In this document: piece after piece, positions 7,628-18,117 of the stretch
Layout of the letters: each line of letters opens with the position of its first letter
How positions within the stretch are numbered: the stretch's first letter is position 1
Source of the DNA: Ensifer canadensis
GTDB lineage: Bacteria; Pseudomonadota; Alphaproteobacteria; Rhizobiales; Rhizobiaceae
Assembly (NCBI RefSeq): GCF_017488845.2
Contig: NZ_CP083370.1
Location: forward strand, 2,294,001 to 2,358,000
DNA: 64,000 nucleotides
Direction: 5' to 3'
Translations under genes and position numbers: made by a program
Notes under the pieces: model-generated
Seen by the model: only the letters and a program-made list of their open reading frames with translations
The model's database searches: none
What the model was told of the DNA's origin: nothing

Positions 7628-8878
7628 ATGACCGAACTTGCCCCTGACGTCGGCTTTGGCAGAAAAAATCCCAAGCTAAAAAACGCCCTCCTGCAACACA
7701 AGACCCTTTCGCTTGCCGGCCTGTCCGAGCGCCTGTTTGGCCTGCTCTTCTCCGGCCTCGTCTATCCGCAGATCTGGGAAGACCCAATCGTCGACATGGA
7801 AGCAATGCAGCTTCGCCCTGGACACCGCATCGTCACCATCGGTTCCGGCGGCTGCAACATGCTGACCTACCTGTCCGCCGGCCCTGGTCGCATCGACGTG
7901 GTCGATCTCAATCCGCACCACATCGCGCTCAACCGGCTGAAGCTTGCCGCCTTCCGCCATCTGCCTGCTCACAAGGACGTTATCCGGTTCCTGGCAACGC
8001 AGGGCACGCCATCGAACGTGCAGGCCTTCGACCTGTTCATCGCCCCGAAGGTCGATCAGGCCACCCGCAGCTACTGGAACGGCCGCAGCGTCACCGGGCG
8101 CCGGCGCATCGGCGTCTTCGGCCGCAACATCTATCGCACCGGCCTGCTTGGCCGCTTCATCGCCGCAAGCCACATCCTGGCGCGACTGCATGGCGTCAAT
8201 CCGGAAGAGTTCGTCCAGGCCAGCTCCATGCGCGAGCAGCGCCAGTTCTTCGACACGCGACTGGCGCCGCTGTTCGAGCGCCCGTTCATTCGCTGGATCA
8301 CCAGCCAGAAGAGCTCGCTGTTCGGCCTCGGCATCCCGCCGCAGCAGTTCGACGAGCTGGCGAGCCTGAGCAACGACAAGTCGCTTGCCTCCGTGCTTCG
8401 CCACCGCCTGGAAAAGCTGACCTGTCATTTCCCGCTCAAGGAAAACTACTTCGCCTGGCAGGCCTTCGCACGCCGCTATCCCCTGCCGCACGAAGGCGAG
8501 CTTCCGGCCTACCTGCATGCCGGCAACTACGAGACGGTCCGCGATCGTGCCGAATGCGTCGAGGTCCACCACGCCAATTTCACCGAGCTTCTGGCGAAGA
8601 AGCCGGCAGGATCGGTCGACCGCTACGTGCTGCTCGACGCCCAGGACTGGATGAACGACCAGCAGTTGAACGATCTCTGGACCGAGATCACCCGCACCGC
8701 AGACGCAGCCGCGACAGTGATCTTCCGCACGGCCGCTGAAGAGAGCATCCTTCCCGGCCGCCTCTCCACGGCTTTGATGGAGCAGTGGCACTATGATGCC
8801 GAGACATCGCTGAAGCTCGGCAACGCCGATCGCTCGGCCATCTATGGCGGCTTCCACATCTACCGGAAGAAAGCATGA
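7628..8878 (+). CDS. btaA: S-adenosylmethionine:diacylglycerol 3-amino-3-carboxypropyl transferase
   Basis: 416 residues, the expected length for bacterial BtaA (DUF3419 family). It transfers the aminocarboxypropyl group of SAM to diacylglycerol, the first step of betaine lipid (DGTS) synthesis at the inner membrane. Family features include GLVYPQIWEDP, the SAM-site stretch IVTIGSGGCNMLTYLS, VVDLNPHHIALNRLK, and the C-terminal VLLDAQDWM. Its stop overlaps the btaB start (ATGA), forming the classical btaA-btaB pair. DGTS replaces phospholipids when phosphate is scarce, so phosphate control is expected (known for Sinorhizobium). Confidence 0.93.
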   Translation: MTELAPDVGFGRKNPKLKNALLQHKTLSLAGLSERLFGLLFSGLVYPQIWEDPIVDMEAMQLRPGHRIVTIGSGGCNMLTYLSAGPGRIDVVDLNPHHIALNRLKLAAFRHLPAHKDVIRFLATQGTPSNVQAFDLFIAPKVDQATRSYWNGRSVTGRRRIGVFGRNIYRTGLLGRFIAASHILARLHGVNPEEFVQASSMREQRQFFDTRLAPLFERPFIRWITSQKSSLFGLGIPPQQFDELASLSNDKSLASVLRHRLEKLTCHFPLKENYFAWQAFARRYPLPHEGELPAYLHAGNYETVRDRAECVEVHHANFTELLAKKPAGSVDRYVLLDAQDWMNDQQLNDLWTEITRTADAAATVIFRTAAEESILPGRLSTALMEQWHYDAETSLKLGNADRSAIYGGFHIYRKKA

Positions 8879-9609
8879 GCGGGGTGGAGCACGCCGAGAT
8901 CAGCCACCAGCGGCGCATGGACCAAATGTATCGCTATCAAAGGCACGTCTACGATCTGACGCGGAAGTATTATCTCTTCGGCCGCGACACGCTGATCCGC
9001 GAGCTGAACGCGGGCGCGGGCGCCTCCGTGCTCGAAGTCGGGTGCGGCACGGGGCGCAACCTCGCGCTCATCGGAACGTGCTTTCCCAAGGCCCGGCTCT
9101 TCGGCCTCGACGTCTCCGCGGAGATGCTGGCCTCGGCGGAAACCAAGCTCAGCCGCCGCGGCAGTTCGGCGGCCACGCTGCGCATCGCCGACGCCACCAG
9201 CTTCCAGCCCCAGCTTTTCGGCGAAACCGGTTTCGACCGGATTGTCATCTCCTACTCCCTGTCAATGATACCGGACTGGCAGGGCGCGATCGAAGCGGCG
9301 ATCGACGCGCTGAACCCCGGCGGCTCGCTGCATATTGCCGATTTCGGCCAGCAGGAGCGGCTGCCGGCAAGCTTCCGCCGCCTGCTGCGCGGCTGGCTGA
9401 CGCGCTTCCATGTGACCCCGCGCGAAACACTGTTCGAGGTGCTGGGAGAGCGGGCAAGACGCGACGGCGCACAGCTCGAGCGCCGGGCCATCGGCCGGGG
9501 TTATGCCTGGCTTGCGGTCTACCACCGCCCGGCCGTAACAGCGGCGTCAGTGACAAATCCGGCCGCTGCACGGCTTGGCGACCGAAGTGCTGCCGCAATT
9601 CCCGCTTGA
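8875..9609 (+). CDS. btaB: S-adenosylmethionine-dependent N-methyltransferase, betaine lipid synthesis
   Basis: 244 residues with a class I methyltransferase fold: motif I is VLEVGCGTGRNLALI, followed by LFGLDVSAEML and IADATSF. BtaB methylates the amino group of diacylglycerylhomoserine three times to give DGTS. It starts inside the stop of btaA, so it is translationally coupled, and directly follows it as in other rhizobia. The last ~25 residues are low-complexity and probably not essential. Context makes the assignment strong. Confidence 0.92.
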   Translation: MSGVEHAEISHQRRMDQMYRYQRHVYDLTRKYYLFGRDTLIRELNAGAGASVLEVGCGTGRNLALIGTCFPKARLFGLDVSAEMLASAETKLSRRGSSAATLRIADATSFQPQLFGETGFDRIVISYSLSMIPDWQGAIEAAIDALNPGGSLHIADFGQQERLPASFRRLLRGWLTRFHVTPRETLFEVLGERARRDGAQLERRAIGRGYAWLAVYHRPAVTAASVTNPAAARLGDRSAAAIPA

Positions 9610-9729
9610 GCTAACTCAATTTTTACGATGATATGGTGAAAATGAGGTTCACGCCTCACTGGGGGACATCACCATCATGAAAGCCATCGTGTGAGGCAGG
9701 ATCGTCGTTCGTTTCGAAACAGGACCTCC

Positions 9730-10515
9730 ATGCGCCGGCTTCTTCTGGCACTGCTGCCCATTGCCACTCTCCTTTCCGCCTGTTCGTCGACCGACTACGA
9801 TCTGTTGCAGACCGCATCGATCCCGCCGCGCTTCAGCGATACCGACCCGCAGGATTTCGGTGGCCGCACGCCGCACCACCACAACATCCACGGCATCGAC
9901 ATCTCCAAATGGAACGGCGATATCGACTGGATGAAGGTGAAGAATTCCGGCGTCTCGTTCGCCTTCATCAAGGCGACGGAAGGCAAGGACAGGGTGGATA
10001 CGCGCTTCAACGAATATTGGCAGCGCGCTCGCGCCGCCGGCATTCCCTATGCGCCCTATCACTTCTACTATTTCTGCTCGACCGCGGATGCCCAGGCCAA
10101 CTGGTTCATCGCCAATGTGCCGAAGAGCGCCGTCTACCTGCCACCGGTCCTCGACGTCGAGTGGAACGGCGAATCCAAGACCTGCCGCCACCGCCCATCG
10201 CCGGACGAGGTCCGCGTCGAGATGAAGCGCTTCATGGACCGGCTGGAGGCCCATTACGGCAAGCGGCCGATCATCTATACCTCTGTGGATTTCCACCGCG
10301 ACAATCTCGTCGACCAGTTCAAGGAGCACCACTTCTGGGTTCGCTCCGTCGCCAAGCATCCGGGCGAAGTCTATGTCGAGCGCCGCTGGGCATTCTGGCA
10401 ATATACCAGCACCGGCGTGATACCGGGCATTGACGGCACCACCGATATCAACGTCTTTGCCGGCTCGGCCAAGAACTGGAAGAATTGGGTCGCCGCCGTT
10501 TCCAAGCCGGGATGA
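9730..10515 (+). CDS. GH25 family muramidase, predicted lipoprotein
   Basis: 261 residues. The signal peptide ends in the lipobox LLSAC (Cys about 17), so it is a lipid-anchored envelope enzyme. From about residue 55 a glycoside hydrolase 25 domain is clear: HGIDISKWNGDIDW (catalytic Asp), FAFIKATEG, VLDVEWNG with the paired acidic residues, PIIYTS, and AFWQYTSTG. GH25 enzymes hydrolyse the MurNAc-GlcNAc bond. The start was placed at MRRLLLALL to give an intact signal peptide; a frame extension upstream adds only charged residues. Followed by another peptidoglycan enzyme gene. Confidence 0.88.
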   Translation: MRRLLLALLPIATLLSACSSTDYDLLQTASIPPRFSDTDPQDFGGRTPHHHNIHGIDISKWNGDIDWMKVKNSGVSFAFIKATEGKDRVDTRFNEYWQRARAAGIPYAPYHFYYFCSTADAQANWFIANVPKSAVYLPPVLDVEWNGESKTCRHRPSPDEVRVEMKRFMDRLEAHYGKRPIIYTSVDFHRDNLVDQFKEHHFWVRSVAKHPGEVYVERRWAFWQYTSTGVIPGIDGTTDINVFAGSAKNWKNWVAAVSKPG

Positions 10516-10665
10516 CGACAGCCACGGTTCTGTGCAGAAGCGCGGCAAACCGACCCATTTTCTTCTTTCCGTCATAATGCTCTGAGAGAGCAGCAGCAGA
10601 TTGCATCTTTGGTACATTGACCGCCAGCGGCGGCGCTTCGCGCCCTGCGGCGACAGAAAGGAATT

Positions 10666-11862
10666 ATGATGATCCTCAAAGCCCGGCATGCTCTTGCATC
10701 CGTCGCGCTCCTCGCGCTGACAGCCTCCCCCGTTCTCGCGCAAGCGCCGGCATGCGGCGGCGATCTTGGCGCCTTCCTGCAAGGCGTCAAGGCGGAGGCG
10801 GTCGCCAAGGGCGTTCCGGCCGACGTCGTCGACCGTGCGCTCGCCGGTGCCGCCATCGACCAGAAAGTGCTGAGCCGCGACCGCGCCCAGGGCGTGTTCA
10901 AGCAGACCTTCACCGAATTCTCCAAACGCACCGTCAGCAAGTCGCGGCTCGATATCGGCGCGCAGAAGATGAAGGAATATGCCGACGTCTTCGCCCGTGC
11001 CGAAAAGGAATACGGCGTGCCGGCCCCCGTCATCACCGCCTTCTGGGCGATGGAGACGGACTTCGGCGCCGTTCAGGGCGACTTTAACACCCGCAATGCG
11101 CTGGTGACCCTTGCCCATGACTGCCGCCGGCCGGAAATGTTCCGCCCGCAGCTCATCGCCGCCATCGAGATGGTTCAGCACGGCGACCTCGACCCGGCAA
11201 CGACGACAGGCGCCTGGGCCGGCGAAATCGGCCAGGTGCAGATGCTGCCCGAAGATATCATCGCCTATGGCGTCGATGGCGATCGCGACGGCCACGTCAA
11301 TCTCAAGAAGAGCTCGCCGGACGCAATCCTGACCGCCGCAAAGTTCATCCAGAGCCTTGGCTTCAAGGCCGGCCAGCCGGCGATCCAGGAAGTCAGCGTT
11401 CCCGAGCAGTTGCCTTGGGAAAAGACCGGCCTGCAGCCGGGCATGAAGGCGAGCGACTGGTTCGCGCTCGGCGTCAAGCCGCGCAACGGTGACACCGCCT
11501 TCGGCAATCTCGAAGCCTCTCTGGTGCTGCCGCAGGGCCGCAAGGGCGTCGCCTTCCTCACCTACCCCAACTTCAACGTCTATCTCGAGTGGAACCAGTC
11601 GTTCATCTACACGACTTCGGCTGCCTATTTCGCGACCCGCCTTGGCGGCGCCCCGACCTATGAGGGCGGCAATCCGGAACCGGGCCTCGACGACACCGGC
11701 ATGAAGGCGCTGCAGGCCAAGCTGCAGACCCTTGGCCACGACGTCGGCAAGGTCGACGGCATCCTCGGCTCGGGCACCCGCGCAGCATTGCAGAAGGAAC
11801 AGCTGCGTCTCGGCCGTCCCGCCGACGGCTGGGCAACCCTGGAACTGCTGAACTCGCTGTAA
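10666..11862 (+). CDS. lytic murein transglycosylase, MltB/SLT_2 type with peptidoglycan-binding domain
   Basis: 398 residues. An N-terminal signal peptide is cleaved near PVLAQA. An SLT_2 (MltB-like) catalytic domain covers about 30-320, with the catalytic Glu in AFWAMETDFGAVQGDFNT and the supporting IGQVQMLPEDII. A C-terminal PG_binding_1 domain (about 345-395) contains LQTLGHDVGKVDGILGSGTR. It cleaves glycan strands non-hydrolytically in the periplasm. Two adjacent ATG codons open the gene; either could be used. Confidence 0.92.
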   Translation: MMILKARHALASVALLALTASPVLAQAPACGGDLGAFLQGVKAEAVAKGVPADVVDRALAGAAIDQKVLSRDRAQGVFKQTFTEFSKRTVSKSRLDIGAQKMKEYADVFARAEKEYGVPAPVITAFWAMETDFGAVQGDFNTRNALVTLAHDCRRPEMFRPQLIAAIEMVQHGDLDPATTTGAWAGEIGQVQMLPEDIIAYGVDGDRDGHVNLKKSSPDAILTAAKFIQSLGFKAGQPAIQEVSVPEQLPWEKTGLQPGMKASDWFALGVKPRNGDTAFGNLEASLVLPQGRKGVAFLTYPNFNVYLEWNQSFIYTTSAAYFATRLGGAPTYEGGNPEPGLDDTGMKALQAKLQTLGHDVGKVDGILGSGTRAALQKEQLRLGRPADGWATLELLNSL

Positions 11863-12274
11863 ACGCGATCTTCCGGCCGGATTTTGGCCGGGCGACCATT
11901 CGTCTGTCCGCTTCGATCGAAACCGGCCGAAGTGGACAGACGTTCTCCCTTATCGAACGATCCTACAGCGCCGCGCGTCTTATTGGACGCGCAAAGGTCG
12001 CTGTCGCACTTTGAATTGCTGCATGTCTTTGTCCTTAAATCGAATAGGATTTAAGGAAACATGCAGTAGACATCGATGCTTGGCGCTTTCGCGCACCGCG
12101 GATGGCAAGAAGTGGGTGGTGCACTTCAACGCGCCGCGCTAGATCTGTGTGACGCCTTTTCATGCAGCCTTTCAGACGCCGGAGGCATGCAGCGGAGAAA
12201 GCGCCCAATTCGATTGCGCATCCCGACTGGTCGATTTGACCGACAGCGGCCGCGCAGAAAGCGCGAGCAGACCC
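11863..12274. other. intergenic stretch with hairpins and a repeat element
   Basis: No gene was found here. Just after the transglycosylase stop is a long hairpin, with arms 11901-11915 and 11928-11942 (CGTCTGTCCGCTTCG against CGAAGTGGACAGACG, one mismatch), a candidate terminator. A two-hairpin repeat follows at 11963-12069. The remainder is the leader of the downstream DMT transporter. Confidence 0.5.
11963..12069. repeat. rhizobial-type palindromic intergenic repeat, family A copy 1
   Basis: Two adjacent hairpins: GCGCGTC (11973-11979) with GACGCGC (11986-11992), and TGCATGT...CCTTAAATC-gaatag-GATTTAAGG..ACATGCA at the right end. A near-identical element lies at 43217-43320, and a diverged, inverted relative at about 40352-40452. 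Such mosaic palindromes are widespread between rhizobial genes. Confidence 0.8.
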
Positions 12275-13213
12275 ATGAACGCACTAGGACAGACCGGCAG
12301 CCAGCAGATGACGATGCGGACCTGGGCGCTTCTCGCCCTGCTTGGGCTCATCTGGGGCGGATCGTTCTTCTTTGCCCGTGTCGCCGTCGCGCACGTGCCG
12401 CCGTTCACCCTGGTGTTCCTGAGGCTCGGCCTCGCCGCCCTGGCGCTGCATCTCTACATCCGCAGGCGTTTCGGCATCTATCAGGCGCTCGCCAGCCGCT
12501 GGCGCGAATTCCTGCTGATGGGCCTGATCAACAACGCCATCCCACATGCCTTCATCTTTCTCGGGCAAACCCAGATCGGCGCCGGCTTGGCGGCGATCCT
12601 GAATGCAACCACGCCGGTCTGGACCGTGATCATCGCCAACATGGCGACCGACGACGAGAAACTCAGCTCCGCCAAGATCGGCGGCTGTTTGCTCGGCCTC
12701 GCCGGCACCATCGTGCTCATCGGGCCAAGCGCCATCGCCGGGCTTTTCGGCAACGCCAGCAGCGTGCCGCTCTGGGCGCTGATGCTGCCGGTGCTTGCCG
12801 CCGTCAGCTATGGCCTGGCGGCAACCTATGGCAAGCGCTTTCGCGGCCTTGCCCCGCCGGTCACCGCGGCCGGCCAGTTGACCGCCTCGACGCTGATGAT
12901 GCTGCCGGTCGCAGCCCTCGTCGATACGCCCTGGGCCCTGCCGATGCCGCCGCTTGACGCGACGCTTGCCATCCTGGCGCTGGCGCTCGTCTCCACCGCC
13001 TATGGCTACATCCTGTTCTTCCGCATCATGGGCGAAGCCGGCGCCACCAACGCCTCGCTGGTCACGCTTCTCGTCCCGCCAAGCGCAATCCTGCTCGGCT
13101 ATCTCTTTCTGGGTGAGACGCTGCAGCCAGCGGATGTGGGCGGTATGGCGCTGATTGCCGCCGGCCTTGCCGTTTTGGACGGCAGGATCTTGCGGATGAA
13201 GCGCGCCGCATAA
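12275..13213 (+). CDS. DMT-superfamily (EamA) transporter
   Basis: 312 residues, about ten hydrophobic segments in two repeated EamA halves (approximately 12-145 and 160-305). The first helix reads ALLGLIWGGSFFFARVA, and helix 3-4 contains FTLVFLRLGLAALALHL, both standard for the family. These inner-membrane carriers export metabolites, amino acids or drugs; the substrate is unknown. The start is set at MNALGQTG; MTMRTW eleven codons later is equally possible. The gene stands alone between repeats. Confidence 0.82.
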   Translation: MNALGQTGSQQMTMRTWALLALLGLIWGGSFFFARVAVAHVPPFTLVFLRLGLAALALHLYIRRRFGIYQALASRWREFLLMGLINNAIPHAFIFLGQTQIGAGLAAILNATTPVWTVIIANMATDDEKLSSAKIGGCLLGLAGTIVLIGPSAIAGLFGNASSVPLWALMLPVLAAVSYGLAATYGKRFRGLAPPVTAAGQLTASTLMMLPVAALVDTPWALPMPPLDATLAILALALVSTAYGYILFFRIMGEAGATNASLVTLLVPPSAILLGYLFLGETLQPADVGGMALIAAGLAVLDGRILRMKRAA

Positions 13214-13470
13214 GAGGAATCGAACAAGCCGGATACGGCAGAAAGCGTGCCCTTTAGAAGCACTCACGCACGGTTACAAGCGTTTACATTAACCTTCCGG
13301 CAGTGATTGTGAAAAAAATGTGGCGGCATAAAATGCGATTTAATTTCAAAACATTAGCCCTGTTGACAAGGCAATTGTGATCACGCGTTTTCGCACTGCA
13401 GCACAAGTTTCCCTTTCAAGCGCCGTTAATTCGCCCTATGTTTTAACCGTCAGCGCAAGGAGGGTCTTCG

Positions 13471-13548
13471 ATGGGACTTACACATTCGTTGAATGTCCTC
13501 ATGATTAGTGCAGCGTTCGTATTCGTGGCCACAATGCTCTTCATCTGA
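13471..13548 (+). CDS. small single-span membrane peptide (25 residues)
   Basis: The ORF reads MGLTHSLNVLMISAAFVFVA then TMLFI and stop. It is preceded by an excellent ribosome binding site, AAGGAGGG, eight bases before the ATG. The last ~18 residues form one uninterrupted hydrophobic helix. A TTGACA hexamer lies about 105 bases upstream. Its strong start signal, amphipathic head and AT-rich, promoter-like leader in an otherwise empty region argue that it is expressed. I seem to remember similar tiny proteins from other Rhizobiaceae but cannot confirm that. No function can be assigned. Confidence 0.55.
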   Translation: MGLTHSLNVLMISAAFVFVATMLFI

Positions 13549-13664
13549 AGTCAGGCCGCTGAGAGTCCAAACCGAAATAGGGACTTTAATTTTCCGGAAA
13601 TCCAATTTGCGGCAGAAATTTTTGGGCTAGATCGACAAGAGCAATCTGCCCCGACGCTGCAGGA

Positions 13665-13701
13665 AAAAAGAAAGCGCATGAAGGACACCTTCATGCGCTT
13701 T
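13665..13701 (-). terminator. rho-independent terminator of the arsR-metF operon
   Basis: AAAGCGCATGAAGG (13671-13684) pairs perfectly with CCTTCATGCGCTTT (13688-13701) around a three-base loop. Read on the minus strand the stem is followed by CTTTTTT. It lies just after the metF stop and is partly bidirectional, because the plus strand also has CGCTTTTTC. Confidence 0.8.
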
Positions 13702-13725
13702 CGCTTTTTCGGATTGTTTTGCGTT

Positions 13726-14667
13726 CTACGCCGCCGCACCGGCAAACGCCTTCAGCGAGATATCCTCGCCCCGCGACGCCTCGTCCGCACGCTCGAACCC
13801 GACGAGATCGCAGACGGCCGTGATCAGCGGCGAACGGTTCATCGTATAGAGGTGGAAGTCCCTGACGCCGCGGCGGGCAAGATCGACGATCTGCTCGGCA
13901 GCAATATGCGTCGCCTCCTTGAAGCGCTCGGCCGGCTGGCCTTCCAGATGCGAAAGGCGGGTGACGATCACCTCCGGCACGCTGGCGCCGCAAAGACCGG
14001 CGAACTTCTGCACCTGACCGAGATTGTTGATCGGCAGGATGCCGGGCACGATCGGGATCTCGATGCCGGTCCGGCGGACGCGCTCGAGGTAGCGCTCGAA
14101 ATCGTCGTTGTCGAAGAAGAACTGGGTAAGCGCCCGCGTCGCGCCCGCATCCACCTTGCGCTTCAGCATGTCGATGTCAGCCGCCACATCAGGGCTTTCC
14201 GGGTGCTTTTCCGGATAGGACGACACAGAGATTTCGACGTCACCACGATCGCGAAGCGCCCGCACGAGGTCGGAGCTGCTCTCGTAACCACCGGGAAAGG
14301 GCTGATAGGTGCTGCCGATGCCGCCCTGCGGATCGCCGCGCAATGCGACGAAGTGCCGAACGCCGAAAGCGAGAAATTCGTCGATAACAGTGTCCACCTC
14401 GGCCTTCGGCGCGCCGACGCAGGTCAGGTGCGCGGCCGTGTTGGCAAAGCCCTTCTCCTCGATCATCCGTCTGACTGTTGTCAGAGACCGCGCCTTGGTC
14501 GAACCGCCGGCCCCATAGGTGACAGTGACGAAGGCGGGACAAAAGACCGAGAGATCTTCCGCAGTCTGAAAGAGCTGTGCTTCCATCTCGTCGGTCTTGG
14601 GGGGGAAATATTCGAAGGAAAGCCGCAGATTGCCGCGCTCGGCGGGATAAAGCGTCTGTGCCGTCAT
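13726..14667 (-). CDS. metF: 5,10-methylenetetrahydrofolate reductase
   Basis: 313 residues, starting MTAQTLYPAERG. It reduces methylene-THF to methyl-THF with an FAD cofactor, supplying methyl groups for methionine synthesis. MTHFR landmarks include LSFEYFPPK with the catalytic Glu near residue 20, FVTVTYGAGGS, the FAD-site ALRGDPQG, and FFFDNDDFERY. The ATG was chosen two bases after the stop of the ArsR-methyltransferase gene; a TTG two codons earlier is less likely. The pair forms an operon ending in the strong hairpin downstream. Confidence 0.93.
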   Translation of the reverse strand: MTAQTLYPAERGNLRLSFEYFPPKTDEMEAQLFQTAEDLSVFCPAFVTVTYGAGGSTKARSLTTVRRMIEEKGFANTAAHLTCVGAPKAEVDTVIDEFLAFGVRHFVALRGDPQGGIGSTYQPFPGGYESSSDLVRALRDRGDVEISVSSYPEKHPESPDVAADIDMLKRKVDAGATRALTQFFFDNDDFERYLERVRRTGIEIPIVPGILPINNLGQVQKFAGLCGASVPEVIVTRLSHLEGQPAERFKEATHIAAEQIVDLARRGVRDFHLYTMNRSPLITAVCDLVGFERADEASRGEDISLKAFAGAAA

Positions 14668-14669
14668 TC

Positions 14670-15689
14670 TCAAATTCCCCCTGCTTGCATGCGCTGATGT
14701 GGCGCTTCGCTCTCCTCGACGGCCCGCTGATCGCGCGCAAGCCAGATCGTCACCGTCAGTTTTCCTCCGTCCGTGCCTTCCGGCGACAGATCGGTCGTCT
14801 TTTCCAGGGCGAGCCCGGCCTTTGCCAGCCAGTCGGTCATCGCCTGATGCGAGAAGCCAAGCCGCGCATGGGCATGCTCGTCGCGTAAGTGCTCCAGCCC
14901 GTGCGGCGCAAAATCGATGATCACCAACCGCCCGCCCGGCGTCAGCATGCGTGCCGCCTCAGCGATCGCCGCTTCCGGCTGATCGAGGAAATGCAGCACC
15001 TGGTGGATGGTGACGAGATCGAAGAACTGGCCATCAAGCGGCAAGTTGAAGATATCGCCGTGGCGGATCGACGCCTTGGTGATGCCGGCGCGGTCGAGAT
15101 TGGAGCGGGCAACGGCCAGCATGTCGCGACTGGCATCGATGCCGATGCCGCGCCGATAGAGCCCTTCGAACAGTTGCAGGATGCGCCCTGTGCCGGTGCC
15201 AAGATCCAGCAGGCTCTCGACCGGCTCGTCGCCAACCATGTCGCGCAGTGCCGTCTCCACATCCCGCTCGCTGACATGCAGGCGCCGAAGCTCGTCCCAG
15301 CCGGCCGCGTTGCGGCTGAAATAGGCCTGCGCCTTTTCGGCCCGCGCTTTCTTCAAGGTGACGAGCCGGGATGCATCGCGCGACAGAACTGCGTCGTCGC
15401 CGGTGGCGGATGCAAGCATCGCCCTGACCAGCGACACGCGGGCGCCCTCCTGGCGAAGGCGGAAATAGGCCCAGGCGCCTTCCTGATAGCGGTCGACGAG
15501 TTCGACCTCGGCCAGGAGCTTCAGGTGCCTCGAAATGCGGGGCTGCGATTGTCCGAGAATTTCGGTAAGATCAGTGACGGTGAGATCCCCAGCGGCAAGC
15601 AGCGCGAGAAGGCGCATGCGGGTCGGCTCACCCGCAGCCTTCAGCACATCCACCAGCGCGTCGAGACCAAGCTCTCTCTGATCCGCCAT
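14670..15689 (-). CDS. ArsR-type regulator fused to a SAM-dependent methyltransferase domain
   Basis: 339 residues. Residues about 10-90 form an ArsR winged helix (EPTRMRLLALLAAGDLTVTD, then GQSQPRISRHLKLL as recognition helix). Residues about 140-320 form a class I methyltransferase fold with motif I SLLDLGTGTGRIL, acidic motif II GIGIDASRDML and GDIFNLPL. It sits immediately upstream of metF in one operon, so it most probably senses SAM or SAH and controls methyl-group metabolism (inference from architecture and context). The ATG at MADQREL was chosen because longer starts would place the operator palindrome inside the coding sequence. It could in principle also methylate a substrate. Confidence 0.85.
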   Translation of the reverse strand: MADQRELGLDALVDVLKAAGEPTRMRLLALLAAGDLTVTDLTEILGQSQPRISRHLKLLAEVELVDRYQEGAWAYFRLRQEGARVSLVRAMLASATGDDAVLSRDASRLVTLKKARAEKAQAYFSRNAAGWDELRRLHVSERDVETALRDMVGDEPVESLLDLGTGTGRILQLFEGLYRRGIGIDASRDMLAVARSNLDRAGITKASIRHGDIFNLPLDGQFFDLVTIHQVLHFLDQPEAAIAEAARMLTPGGRLVIIDFAPHGLEHLRDEHAHARLGFSHQAMTDWLAKAGLALEKTTDLSPEGTDGGKLTVTIWLARDQRAVEESEAPHQRMQAGGI

Positions 15690-15704
15690 ATCATTCCCCA
15701 TCAA

Positions 15705-15726
15705 CACATAAAGATATGTTTATGTG
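15705..15726. promoter_or_regulatory. palindromic operator upstream of the arsR-metF operon
   Basis: CACATAAA-gatatg-TTTATGTG is a perfect 8-base inverted repeat with a six-base spacer, ending 16 bases before the regulator start. Size and position fit an ArsR-family dimer site used for autoregulation. Confidence 0.65.
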
Positions 15727-16349
15727 ATTTGCGGATGTAGCGCAAGCGGATTTGCGCGAAGAGACCAAACTATGCCGCTCCAGGAACAGGATTTTCCACC
15801 GTTTCGACACGCAAACGGGCGAAGCTTGCGCTCCGCCCGTTGACGATGCCTTTGCGGCGTGGCGTGCCACTGACCCTGCCCTGCGCTCTCCGCCTCGCGG
15901 CCCGCTCCCGCCCTTGACCGCGGATGCCCACAGTCTCAACGCAGCGCAATGTGGACGACGCATCCAAAGAAGCGGTTTCAACGAGAGGGCCAGCGGCAAG
16001 GGTCACGCACCGCAGCGTCCATGACGCATTCTATGGAATGGTTGGCGGGAGAGCGTATCGCCCGAACCAGCCATCGGTTCGGGATACGACATATGAAAGC
16101 AGGCGGCTGAGACTGGCGCGAAACGAGACGGGGCAGGATGCCGCAACGTCAAAGCTGTGGCATGCCTTCTCCCTTAAATCGTTTCCGAGCCAGGGCTGAA
16201 AGCACGTCACCCAAAGGTGCGCTGCGGTTTTGCGATAACGAAATGTGCAAAACCAGAGCTTACGGCGCAGCAAGCGAATCCTGGAAATCGCTACGCTTTG
16301 AGCGGGGCGCACGTCGCGCAAGCCGAGGCTCACGCGACGTGCCAGAGTG
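15727..16349. other. 620-base intergenic region without a recognisable gene
   Basis: It lies upstream of the arsR-metF operon and downstream of ettA on the same strand. Open frames here have no ribosome binding site, no recognisable motifs and atypical composition. No tRNA, riboswitch or insertion sequence was recognised. It may hold a non-coding RNA or a decayed gene, but nothing supports a specific call. Confidence 0.4.
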
Positions 16350-17999
<1,650 letters not shown>

Positions 18000-18117
18000 A
18001 AAAGAATGCTCCGCATGGGAAGGAAATTTGCCCGCTATGTAGGCGAATTAGTGCAAAGGGGCAATCGCCAAAGGCGTTTGCCCCCGCCTATCCCATGCCG
18101 GAGCGCCTTGTCAGCCG

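Noticed and set aside
9649..11739. A 696-codon open frame on the minus strand
   Set aside because: It lies antisense to the GH25 and MltB-like genes, which have signal peptides and catalytic motifs. Long antisense frames are common in high-GC rhizobial DNA, and the translation is low-complexity, rich in Arg, Ala and Gly.
15727..16349. Short frames in the arsR-ettA gap considered as small genes
   Set aside because: No ribosome binding sites, no recognisable motifs, and overlapping frames on both strands of similar length.
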